A stretch of 64,000 bases of DNA, from assembly GCF_002195995.1 (NCBI RefSeq), contig NZ_NHON01000010.1:227-64226 (forward strand). The letters are read 5' to 3'. Source of the DNA: Inquilinus limosus (GTDB taxonomy: Bacteria > Pseudomonadota > Alphaproteobacteria > DSM-16000 > Inquilinaceae). A program made the position numbers and the translations under genes. This document shows positions 1 through 7,033 of the stretch, piece after piece. Below the pieces are notes generated by a model, which was not told the DNA's origin, did no database searches, and worked only from the letters and a program-made list of their open reading frames with translations. How positions within the stretch are numbered: the stretch's first letter is position 1; every line of letters starts with the position of its first letter.

Positions 1-28
1 CCCCCTCCCGCAAGGGGAGGGGGGACTA
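1..28. repeat. Right end of a CCCCTCCC/GGGGAGGG palindromic element
   Basis: The window opens with CCCCCTCCCGCAAGGGGAGG followed by GGGGACT. This is the same end sequence seen at 5158-5183 and 52306-52328, so it is the right arm of a dispersed element that starts outside the window. It lies just downstream of the azoreductase gene stop. Confidence 0.7.
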
Positions 29-41
29 GGAAGGTGCCTTT

Positions 42-665
42 TCACGCCGCGACGGCCAGGCCCGGGCTCGCCTTGGCCTGCTGGTGCGCCTCGGCCACCG
101 CGCGGTCGCGATGCTCCGGCCCGTAGCCCAGGCCCTCGGCGCGGACGAACTCGATCTCGGTGACGCCGATGAAGCCCAGCGCGGTGCGCAGATAGGCCTC
201 CTGGTGGTCCATCGCCTCCAGCCCCGCGGTGTAGATGCCGCCGCGCGACGAGACCACGATCACCTTGCGGTCGCCGGCCAGGCCCACCGGGCCGGTCTCG
301 GTGTAGCGGAAGGTGCGGCCGGCCTGCAGCAGGCGGTCGATCCAGGCCTTCAGCTGGGTCGGCACGGTGAAGTTGTACATCGGCGCGCCGATCACCACGA
401 CATCGGCCGACAGGAACTCCTCGACGATGCTGTCGATCAGCGCGCGCTCCTCGGCCTGCGCCGGGGTCAACTCGGCATCCTTGCCGAACTTGATCACCGC
501 CAGCCGCTCCGCCGTCAGATGCTCCGGCGCGTCGGCGACCAGGTCGCGATGCACGATCTCGGCCTGCGGGTGGCGGGCGCGCCAGGCCTCGACGGTGGCG
601 CGGGTCAGCTGGCGCGACACCGAGGCGTCGCCGAGCGGGCTGGAATCGATCTGCAGGATCTTCAT
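42..665 (-). CDS. azoR: FMN-dependent NADH-azoreductase
   Basis: A 207-residue flavodoxin-fold quinone/azo reductase. Such enzymes use FMN and NAD(P)H for two-electron reduction of quinones and azo compounds in the cytoplasm. The N-terminus MKILQIDSSPLGDASVSRQL contains the phosphate-binding loop of the family. GAPMYNFTVPTQLKAWIDRL (about residues 95-115) and the SSRGGIY segment (about 145) are the characteristic flavin-contacting parts. I start at the ATG at 663-665 because AGGAGGGG lies just upstream and all family similarity begins there; an extension to 773 adds no recognisable sequence and would cover the promoter. The gene is divergent from a LysR regulator, with paired inverted repeats between, so regulation by that LysR protein in response to quinones or electrophiles is likely (inference). 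Length matches the family. Confidence 0.93.
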   Translation of the reverse strand: MKILQIDSSPLGDASVSRQLTRATVEAWRARHPQAEIVHRDLVADAPEHLTAERLAVIKFGKDAELTPAQAEERALIDSIVEEFLSADVVVIGAPMYNFTVPTQLKAWIDRLLQAGRTFRYTETGPVGLAGDRKVIVVSSRGGIYTAGLEAMDHQEAYLRTALGFIGVTEIEFVRAEGLGYGPEHRDRAVAEAHQQAKASPGLAVAA

Positions 666-708
666 GGACCCCTCCTGGGTGCAAATGACAGTGCCATTGC
701 ATTTACGG

Positions 709-774
709 ATGGAGATAATCCATCTGTAGCCTGGATTTTCGTGATGGATCGTTCTATCTGTGGGACAATCCATC
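709..774. promoter_or_regulatory. Paired inverted repeats in the azoR/LysR divergent promoter
   Basis: ATGGA-GATAA-TCCAT at 709-723 is a perfect 5-bp inverted repeat with 5-nt spacing, matching the T-N11-A layout of LysR boxes. GATGGAT (743-749) and ATCCATC (768-774) form a second perfect repeat 18 nt apart that reuses the ATGGA/TCCAT half-site. Both lie between the divergent starts, as expected for an autoregulating LysR protein. Confidence 0.55.
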
Positions 775-787
775 GCGGGTGACGGCC

Positions 788-1804
788 ATGCTCGACCTCA
801 ACGACCTCCGCCTCTTCGCCAAGGTGGCGCAGCTGGGCGGCTTCACCGCCGCCGGCCGGGCACTGGGCCTGCCCAAGTCGCGGCTCAGCCGCCGCATCGC
901 CACGCTGGAGGAGGAGCTGGGCGTGCGGCTGCTGCAGCGCTCCACCCGCCGGCTGTCGCTGACCGATGTCGGCGAGACCTTCCTGCGTCATTGCGAGGCC
1001 CTGCTGGCCGAGGCCGAGGCGGCGGAGCAGGCGGTGGCCCAGGCGCGGTCGGAGCCGAGCGGCCTGGTCCGCGTCACCTGCCCGCACATCCTGGCGCAGA
1101 CGATGATCGCGCCGCTGATCAACAGCTTCCTGGCCGACCATCCGGCGGTGCGGATCTCGATGGAGCTGACCGGCCGCCGCGTCGACGTGATCGAGGAGCG
1201 GGTCGACCTGGCCTTTCGCGTGCGCCGGCCGCCGACCGAGCCCTCCGACGTGGTGGTGCGGGTGCTGGCCCAGACCCGCGGCGTGGTGGTGGCCGCGCCG
1301 ATGCTGCTGGACCGGATCGGCCGCCCGGTCGAGCCCGTCGACCTGATCCGCCTCGGCACGCTCGACCTGCACCGCGCCGACGGCCGCCATGTCTGGACCC
1401 TGGCCGACGCCGCCGGCGGCACCCAGTCGCTGCCGCATGTGCCGCGGCTGGCCAGCGACGACATGTTCACCCTGCGCCAGGCCGCGATCGACGGGCTCGG
1501 CTCCGCGCTGCTGCCCGACTATATCTGCCGGCCGGCGATCGAGGCCGGGCTGCTGGAGCATGTGCTGCTGGACTGGCAGGTGCCGGAGGGCGAGGTGCAG
1601 GCGGTGTTCGCCTCGCGCCGCGGCCTGGTGCCGGCGGTGCGCGCCCTGGTCGACCATGTCGTGCGCTGGGTGCCCCGGATGGTGTCGATCTGCGACGGCG
1701 AGCGGCGCGAGGAGGACCGGCTGCCGCCCTACCGGGATTCCGGCGCCAACGCCGCCGCGCTGGGCCTCGATGCGCTGTTGACGGCGCGGCCGGCCGCCCA
1801 CTAG
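788..1804 (+). CDS. LysR-family transcriptional regulator
   Basis: A 338-residue LysR-type regulator. The N-terminal winged helix-turn-helix is clear: LRLFAKVAQLGGFTAAGRAL, then LPKSRLSRRIATLEEELGVR and LLQRSTRRLSLTDVG within the first 65 residues. A periplasmic-binding-like effector domain follows, with RVTCPHILAQTMIAPLINSF near residue 95. About 35 extra residues after the normal end of the fold (MVSICDGERREEDRLPPY onward) make it longer than the usual 300. The start could be GTG 779 or ATG 788; neither has a strong Shine-Dalgarno. I prefer ATG because homology begins there and the operator ends at 774. Divergent from azoR, which is its most likely target. The next gene system downstream is separated by a riboswitch, so it is probably monocistronic. 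Confidence 0.92.
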   Translation: MLDLNDLRLFAKVAQLGGFTAAGRALGLPKSRLSRRIATLEEELGVRLLQRSTRRLSLTDVGETFLRHCEALLAEAEAAEQAVAQARSEPSGLVRVTCPHILAQTMIAPLINSFLADHPAVRISMELTGRRVDVIEERVDLAFRVRRPPTEPSDVVVRVLAQTRGVVVAAPMLLDRIGRPVEPVDLIRLGTLDLHRADGRHVWTLADAAGGTQSLPHVPRLASDDMFTLRQAAIDGLGSALLPDYICRPAIEAGLLEHVLLDWQVPEGEVQAVFASRRGLVPAVRALVDHVVRWVPRMVSICDGERREEDRLPPYRDSGANAAALGLDALLTARPAAH

Positions 1805-1811
1805 CTTCGCC

Positions 1812-1990
1812 GCGACGGTTCCTTCGGGATCAAAAGGGAACGCGGTGAGGGCTTCGGCCCGACGCCGCGGCTGCCCCCGCAACTGTGAGCGGCGAGTCCT
1901 TCGTCATCACGCCACTGGGCTCGCGGGCCTGGGAAGGCGACGTAAGGGCGACGACCCGCAAGCCAGGAGACCTGCCGTCAGTCGTGGTCA
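1812..1990 (+). promoter_or_regulatory. Cobalamin (B12) riboswitch
   Basis: The leader of the B12 uptake operon carries the ordered conserved elements of the adenosylcobalamin riboswitch: AAAAGGGAACGCGGTG near 1832, GCCGCGGCTGCCCCCGC (P3-P4 region, the B12-box neighbourhood) near 1864-1882, CAACTGTGAGCGG immediately after, CCACTG near 1913, CTGGGAAGGCG near 1930, and GACCCGCAAGCCAGGAGACC at 1954-1973. These are read directly from the sequence. Family knowledge says ligand binding lowers expression of the downstream transporter genes. Confidence 0.97.
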
Positions 1991-2041
1991 CGCGCGAGCA
2001 CGCCGGGCGGGGTGTCCTGGCGGTTGCCGAACCGGTGCGCC

Positions 2042-2082
2042 GGGGAGACAGCGTTCGCGGTGACGTGCCACCGCGTGTCCCC
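2042..2082 (+). promoter_or_regulatory. Hairpin between riboswitch and btuB start (likely expression platform)
   Basis: CGCGGTG (2056-2062) pairs perfectly with CACCGCG (2069-2075), and GGGGA (2042-2046) can extend the stem with TCCCC (2078-2082). The structure ends directly before the GAGG Shine-Dalgarno at 2084-2087. There is no U-tract, so control of translation or of access to the ribosome site is more likely than intrinsic termination (inference). Confidence 0.5.
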
Positions 2083-2092
2083 CGAGGTCTCC

Positions 2093-3982
2093 ATGCCCGT
2101 CTCATCCCGCTGCGTCCTGGCCCTGCTCGCGGCCGGCATCTCCATGCCCGCGGAGGGGCAGGAGGCCGGCCTGACCCTGCCGCCGATCGTGGTCACCGCC
2201 AACCGCACCCCGACCCCGGCGGCGGAGGTCGGCAGCGCCGTCACCGTGATCACCCGGCAGGAGCTGGAGGACCGGCAGGTCCGCCAGCTTTCCGACGCGC
2301 TGCGCCAGGTGCCGGGCGTCGCCGTCAACCGCACCGGTCCGGCCGGCCAGACCACCCAGATCCGCATCCGCGGCTCCGAGAGCAACCAGACGCTGGTGCT
2401 GATCGACGGGATCGAGGTCAACGACCCGTCATCGGAGTCCGAGTTCGACTTCGCCCATCTGATGGCCGACGACATCGAGCGGATCGAGGTGCTGCGCGGG
2501 CCGCAGAGCGCGCTCTACGGCTCGGACGCGATCGGCGGCGTGGTCAACATCGTCACCCGGCGGGGGGAGGGGCCGGCCGCCGGCGCCGCCTCGGTCGAGG
2601 GTGGCGGCTATGGCACCCTGCGCGCCCATGCCTCGGTCAGCGGCGGCAACGACGATCTGGACTATCTGATCGGCGCCGCCGGGCTGCGGACCGACGGCGC
2701 CTCCGCCGCCCGGACTGGCAGCGAGGCCGACGGCACCCGCAACGGCACGGTCTATACGAAGATCGGGCTGCACCCCAGCGAGCTGGTCGATATCGACGTG
2801 GTCGGGCGGTACACCCGCTTCAACACCGATCTCGACGGCTTCGCGGGCGGCGTCGGCGCCATCGACAGCAAGGACGATGTCGACGGGTCGAGCTTCCTCG
2901 GCCGGATCCAGGGCAGGCTGAAGCTGCTCGACGGCCGGTGGGAGCATATCGTCGGCCTGTCCTATACCGACGACAGCCGCGACTACCGCGACGGCGACGA
3001 CATCGTCACCGCCAGCTATCGCGGCAAGACCACCCGGGTCGACTACCAGACCAACCTGACGCTGGACAGCGAGGCGGTGTTGCCGGCCGAGCACCGCCTG
3101 ACCTTCGCCGTCGACCATGAGGAGCAGCAGGCCGACAGCGACAGCGGCTTCTCCGCCTTCAGCCGGCGGATCGGCGCCACCGGGCTGGTCGGGCAGTACC
3201 AGCTGGGCCTGGCCGACAGCCTGTTCCTGACCGGCAGCGTGCGGCACGACCTGAACGACCTGTTCCGCGACACCACCACCTGGCGCCTGACCGCGGCCTG
3301 GCAGATCGAGAGCACGGGCACCAAGCTGCGCGCCTCCTATGGCACGGGCGTGAAGAACCCGACGCTGTTCGAGCTGTACGGCTTCACCAACACCTATCGC
3401 GGCAACCCGGACCTCAAGCCTGAGCACGCGGAGGGCTGGGACGCCGGCTTCGACCAGCAGCTCTGGGGCGACCGGGTGGTGCTGGACGCGACCTATTTCG
3501 AGCAGCGGATCAGCGACCTGATCGTTGGCAGCGGCCAGGGCTCGGCCAACCTGCCGGGCACCGCGACCGCGCGCGGGGTGGAGCTGGGCCTGTCGGTGAC
3601 GCCGGTCGACGACCTGACCATCCGCGCCTCCTACACCTATACTGACGCGGAGGATGCGACCGGGGCGGAGCTGGTGCGCCGGCCGCGCAACCTCGCCAGC
3701 CTCAACGTCAACTACCGCTTCCTGGAAGGCGCGGCGACCGTCAATCTCGGCGTCGACTACAATGGCCGGCAGAAGGACCTGGCCTTCGACGAGGCCTACA
3801 ATTCGTCGCCGGTGACGCTGGACGGCTATACTTTGGTGAACCTGGCGGCGTCGTACCAGGTGAACGACAGGATTCAGCTCTATGGCCGGATCGACAACCT
3901 GCTGGACGAGGATTATGAGGAGGTCTGGACCTACGGCTCGCTGCGGCGGGCCGGCACTCTCGGCATGAAGGTCAGCTTCTGA
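2093..3982 (+). CDS. btuB: TonB-dependent vitamin B12 outer-membrane receptor BtuB
   Basis: A 629-residue TonB-dependent receptor that imports cobalamin across the outer membrane using the proton motive force relayed by TonB. The start ATG follows a signal peptide (about residues 1-22). The plug begins with LPPIVVTANRTPTP, which supplies the TonB-box-like stretch, and contains PGVAVNRTGPAGQTTQIRIR, then IEVLRGPQSALYGSDAIGGV (about residues 120-150), a hallmark of this family. The remainder is a 22-stranded barrel ending in the required C-terminal Phe (GTLGMKVSF). Longer in-frame starts upstream would overlap the leader hairpin. It is the first gene after the cobalamin riboswitch and is followed 5 nt later by btuF, so B12 specificity is assigned from context as well as sequence. 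Confidence 0.95.
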   Translation: MPVSSRCVLALLAAGISMPAEGQEAGLTLPPIVVTANRTPTPAAEVGSAVTVITRQELEDRQVRQLSDALRQVPGVAVNRTGPAGQTTQIRIRGSESNQTLVLIDGIEVNDPSSESEFDFAHLMADDIERIEVLRGPQSALYGSDAIGGVVNIVTRRGEGPAAGAASVEGGGYGTLRAHASVSGGNDDLDYLIGAAGLRTDGASAARTGSEADGTRNGTVYTKIGLHPSELVDIDVVGRYTRFNTDLDGFAGGVGAIDSKDDVDGSSFLGRIQGRLKLLDGRWEHIVGLSYTDDSRDYRDGDDIVTASYRGKTTRVDYQTNLTLDSEAVLPAEHRLTFAVDHEEQQADSDSGFSAFSRRIGATGLVGQYQLGLADSLFLTGSVRHDLNDLFRDTTTWRLTAAWQIESTGTKLRASYGTGVKNPTLFELYGFTNTYRGNPDLKPEHAEGWDAGFDQQLWGDRVVLDATYFEQRISDLIVGSGQGSANLPGTATARGVELGLSVTPVDDLTIRASYTYTDAEDATGAELVRRPRNLASLNVNYRFLEGAATVNLGVDYNGRQKDLAFDEAYNSSPVTLDGYTLVNLAASYQVNDRIQLYGRIDNLLDEDYEEVWTYGSLRRAGTLGMKVSF

Positions 3983-3987
3983 TCGCG

Positions 3988-4998
3988 ATGCGCTTCGCTG
4001 CCGCCTTTCGGAGAGTATTGAGCGCTTTGCGTTGCCTCTCCCGCGTGGCGGGAGAGGTCGACAGCGCGCAGCGCTGGCGGGTGAGGGTTGGCACCGGCCT
4101 CGACAAAATCCCCTCACCCGGAGCCGCCAACGCGGCTCCGACCTCTCCCGCAAGCGGGAGAGGCAACGCGCGCGTTTTTCTGCTCCTCCTCTTTGCCCTC
4201 CTTTCCTTCACCGCCACGCCCGCCCTGGCCGGGCCACATCGCATCGTCTCGCTCAATCTCTGCGCCGATGCGCTGGTGCTGCGCCTGGCCGACCGCGCCG
4301 ACGTGCAGTCGGTGACCTGGCTGGCGCGCGACCCGGAGAACTCGGTGGTGGCGGCGGAGGCGGCGTCGGTGCCGGTCAATCACGCGCAGGCGGAGGAGGT
4401 GGCGGCGCTGCGGCCCGACCTGGTCGTGGTCGGCGCCTTCACCGCCCGCAGCACGGTGGCGCTGCTGCGCCGGCTGGGGATGCCGGTCCTTGAGATCGGC
4501 GTGCCGCGGGACATCGACGGCATCCGCGCCCAGATCCGCCAGGTGGCCGCGGCCCTGGGCCAGGCGGAGCGTGGCGAGGCCATGATCGCGGCGATGGATG
4601 CGCGGCTGGCGGCGATCCGGCCCCCGGCTGCGCCGCCGCTGGCGGTGGTGCTGCGCCCGAACGGCTTCACCGCCGGCCGCGGTTCCCTGGTCGACGAGAT
4701 CCTGCGCCGCGCCGGGGTGCGCAACCTCGCCGCCGAGCAGGGGCTGGAGAATTACGGCGAGATCCCGCTGGAGCGCGTGGCCCTGGCAGGGGTGCGCCTC
4801 TTGATCCTGAACCAGCCGGAGAACGGGGCGCCATCGCTGGGCGAGGCGATGCTGGACCATCCGATCCTCTCCGCCCTGCCGGACCTCCGCCTGGTGCGGG
4901 TGCCGCCGCGGCTGTGGACCTGCGGCGGACCCGAGGTGGCCGACGCCGCCGCCCTGATCGCCGCCGCCGCAAGGCAGGCCGAAGGGGAGGGGGCGTGA
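3988..4998 (+). CDS. btuF: Cobalamin ABC transporter periplasmic binding protein (BtuF-like), with an inserted repeat before its signal peptide
   Basis: A 336-residue class III substrate-binding protein that should hand periplasmic B12 to BtuCD. The mature part starts at GPHRIVSLNLCADALVLRLA (about residue 82) and contains the family's LRPDLVVVGAFTARSTVALL segment. The unusual feature is the N-terminus: after MRFAAAFRRVLSAL, residues 15-60 are encoded by a 137-bp palindromic repeat element, and only then comes the hydrophobic signal core VFLLLLFALLSFTATPALA (residues 63-81). Normal family members begin directly with the signal peptide. ATG 3988 lies 5 nt after the btuB stop and fits translational coupling; an in-frame GTG at 4081 inside the element is the main alternative. 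Whether the extended signal peptide is exported is unknown. Operon: btuB-btuF-btuC-btuD. Confidence 0.88.
   Translation: MRFAAAFRRVLSALRCLSRVAGEVDSAQRWRVRVGTGLDKIPSPGAANAAPTSPASGRGNARVFLLLLFALLSFTATPALAGPHRIVSLNLCADALVLRLADRADVQSVTWLARDPENSVVAAEAASVPVNHAQAEEVAALRPDLVVVGAFTARSTVALLRRLGMPVLEIGVPRDIDGIRAQIRQVAAALGQAERGEAMIAAMDARLAAIRPPAAPPLAVVLRPNGFTAGRGSLVDEILRRAGVRNLAAEQGLENYGEIPLERVALAGVRLLILNQPENGAPSLGEAMLDHPILSALPDLRLVRVPPRLWTCGGPEVADAAALIAAAARQAEGEGA
4031..4167 (+). repeat. 137-bp palindromic element, family A, in frame inside btuF
   Basis: The ends GTTGCCTCTCCCGC and GCGGGAGAGGCAAC are inverted repeats, and each arm itself forms a small hairpin (CTCTCCCGC...GCGGGAGAG). The interior has CCCTCACCCGGAGCCGC. 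The element at 34487-34623 has the same length and ends, lies in the same orientation and is read in the same frame. Confidence 0.9.
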
Positions 4999-5013
4999 TC
5001 GGGACGATTTCCA

Positions 5014-5183
5014 AGTCCCCCCTCCCCTTGCGGGAGGGGGTTAGGGGGAGGGGGTTTTCTCCATTCCGAACCGGCTCAGGCCTGAGGCAGCCGGACGGGA
5101 CGGCGCGTGCGGTCCAACCCATTCGCGCGCGGACGCGCGCAGCCCCCTCCCCCTATCCCCCTCCCGCAAGGGGAGGGGGGACT
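5014..5183. repeat. Long CCCCTCCC palindromic element between btuF and btuC
   Basis: The left arm AAGTCCCCCCTCCCCTTGCG with GGAGGGGGTTAGGGGGAGGG is the near-exact reverse complement of the right arm ending in CGCAAGGGGAGGGGGGACT. About 80 nt separate the arms. The element fills most of the 211-nt gap between btuF and btuC. The same family occurs at 1-28 and 52205-52328. Confidence 0.85.
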
Positions 5184-5209
5184 GGAAAAAGCATGTGCGG
5201 AGGGGCGGC

Positions 5210-6235
5210 ATGACGGCCGGTTTCGACACCGCATCCCGTTCCGCGGCTCCTTCCTATCCGTTCCTGCTCACCGGCCTCGCCCTGGCCGCGCTCGCCTGCC
5301 TGGCCGGGTCGGTCGCCACCGGCTACGCGCCGCTCGACCTCGGCCCCGCGATCGGCGACCTGCTGGCCGGGCGGCAGAGCCTGCCGGCGCTGGTGCTGCT
5401 GGAGCTACGGCTGCCGCGGGCGCTGCTGGGCCTCCTGGTCGGGTTCAGCCTCGGCCTCGGCGGCGCGGCGATGCAGGGGCTGCTGCGCAACCCGCTGGCC
5501 GAGCCCGGGGTGATCGGCGTCTCGGCCGCGGCGGCGCTCGGCGCCGTGCTGGTGTTCTACACCGGCCTCTCCGGCGGCTTCGCCCTGGCCCTGCCGCTGG
5601 GCGGTATCGCCGGGGCGGTGCCGGCGACGCTGCTGCTGCTGGCGCTGGCCCGGCGCGGCGCCGGCACCATGACCGTGATCCTGGCCGGCGTCGCCATCAG
5701 CAGCGCTGCCGGCGCCCTGACTGCCCTGGCGCTGAACCTGTCGCCGAACCCCTATGCGGCGCTGGAGATCGTGTTCTGGCTGATGGGGTCGCTGGCCGAC
5801 CGCAGCCTGGACCATGTCTGGCTGGTGCTGCTGCCGATGGCGATCGGCTGGGCCCTGATCCTGGCCGGGTCGCGGGCGCTGGACGCGCTGACCCTGGGCG
5901 AGGACACGGCGACCAGCCTGGGCTTCGACCTGGGCCGGCTGCGGCTGCAGCTGATCGTCGGCACCGCCCTTGCGGTCGGCAGCGCCGTGGCGGTGAGCGG
6001 GGCGATCGGCTTCGTCGGGCTGGTGGTGCCGCATCTGCTGCGGCCCCTGGTCGGGCACCGGCCGGGACGGCTGCTGCTCGCCAGCGGCCTGGGCGGCGCC
6101 GTGCTACTGCTGCTGGCCGATATCGCGGTTCGGCTGATCCGGGTGCAGCCGGAGCTGAAGCTGGGCGTGGTCACCGCGGTGATCGGCGCGCCCTTCCTGT
6201 TCAGCCTGATCTGGCGGCTGCGGCGGAGCGCCTGA
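5210..6235 (+). CDS. btuC: Vitamin B12 ABC transporter permease BtuC (FecCD family)
   Basis: A 341-residue inner-membrane permease of the iron-siderophore/B12 (FecCD) type. It has about ten hydrophobic segments. Family signatures are visible: LRLPRALLGLLVGFSLGLGG (about residues 65-85), MQGLLRNPLAEPGVIGVSAA (about 90-110) and IGFVGLVVPHLLRPLVGHRP (about 265-285), which includes the cytoplasmic loop that contacts the ATPase. I start at ATG 5210, preceded by GGAGGGG; a GTG at 5195 would place the ribosome site inside the coding region. The stop overlaps the btuD start (TGATG), indicating translational coupling. Confidence 0.94.
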   Translation: MTAGFDTASRSAAPSYPFLLTGLALAALACLAGSVATGYAPLDLGPAIGDLLAGRQSLPALVLLELRLPRALLGLLVGFSLGLGGAAMQGLLRNPLAEPGVIGVSAAAALGAVLVFYTGLSGGFALALPLGGIAGAVPATLLLLALARRGAGTMTVILAGVAISSAAGALTALALNLSPNPYAALEIVFWLMGSLADRSLDHVWLVLLPMAIGWALILAGSRALDALTLGEDTATSLGFDLGRLRLQLIVGTALAVGSAVAVSGAIGFVGLVVPHLLRPLVGHRPGRLLLASGLGGAVLLLLADIAVRLIRVQPELKLGVVTAVIGAPFLFSLIWRLRRSA

Positions 6236-7020
6236 TGCGGATCGACGCCACAGGGCTGCACTTCTCCCTCGGCGGCCGCCCGGTCCTCGCCGGCATCGAC
6301 CTGGCGCTGGCGCCGGGCCGGCTGGTCGGGCTGATCGGCCCGAACGGCGCCGGCAAGACCACGCTGCTGCGCGCGCTCGCCGGGCTGCAGGCGCCGGATG
6401 CCGGCACGGTGCGCTATGACGGGCAGACGGCCAGGCAGCTCGGCCGCGACCGGCTGGCGCGCGGCCTGGCGGTGCTGATGCAGGGCGACGACGTGCAATG
6501 GCCGTTGCGGGCCGACCATCTGGTGGCGCTGGGGCGGCTGCCGCATCGCCGGTTCCTCGGCGGTCTGTCGGCGGCCGACGAGGCTTCGGTGGCGCGGGCG
6601 CTGGAGGCTGCGGATGCCGCGCATCTGCGGCTGCGCACCGTCGGCACGCTGTCGGCCGGGGAGCGGATGCGGGTGCTGTTCGCCCGGGCGCTGGCGGTCG
6701 AGGCGCCGATGCTGTTCGCGGACGAGCCGGTGGCGGCGCTGGACCCGTTCCACCAGCTGCAGATCATGGAACTGCTGCAGGCCCGCGCCCGGGCCGGCGC
6801 CGGCGTGCTGGTGGTGCTACACGATTTGGCGCTGGCCGGCCGGTTCTGCGACCGGCTGGTGCTGCTGCAGGACGGCCGGGTGCTGGCCGACGGCGCGCCG
6901 GACGCGGTGCTGACCGACGACCATCTGCGCCGGGCCTATGCGGTGGAGGTGCAGCGCGGCGAGCGTGACGGGGTCGGCTATGTCCTGCCCTGGTCCCGCA
7001 TCGGAACGCCGGGGCCGTGA
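6235..7020 (+). CDS. btuD: Vitamin B12 ABC transporter ATP-binding protein BtuD
   Basis: A 261-residue cytoplasmic ATPase of the FepC/BtuD type that energises BtuC. It has Walker A GPNGAGKTT (about residues 35-43), the signature LSAGERMRVLFARAL (about 138-152), Walker B MLFADEP (about 158-164) and switch histidine VLHDL (about 190). The Q-loop reads LMQGDD. The SAGE signature instead of SGGE is common in this clade. The start overlaps the btuC stop by one base. The next gene, lptD, is convergent 14 nt downstream, so this is the end of the B12 operon. Confidence 0.94.
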   Translation: MRIDATGLHFSLGGRPVLAGIDLALAPGRLVGLIGPNGAGKTTLLRALAGLQAPDAGTVRYDGQTARQLGRDRLARGLAVLMQGDDVQWPLRADHLVALGRLPHRRFLGGLSAADEASVARALEAADAAHLRLRTVGTLSAGERMRVLFARALAVEAPMLFADEPVAALDPFHQLQIMELLQARARAGAGVLVVLHDLALAGRFCDRLVLLQDGRVLADGAPDAVLTDDHLRRAYAVEVQRGERDGVGYVLPWSRIGTPGP

Positions 7021-7033
7021 GAGGGCTGCCGGC

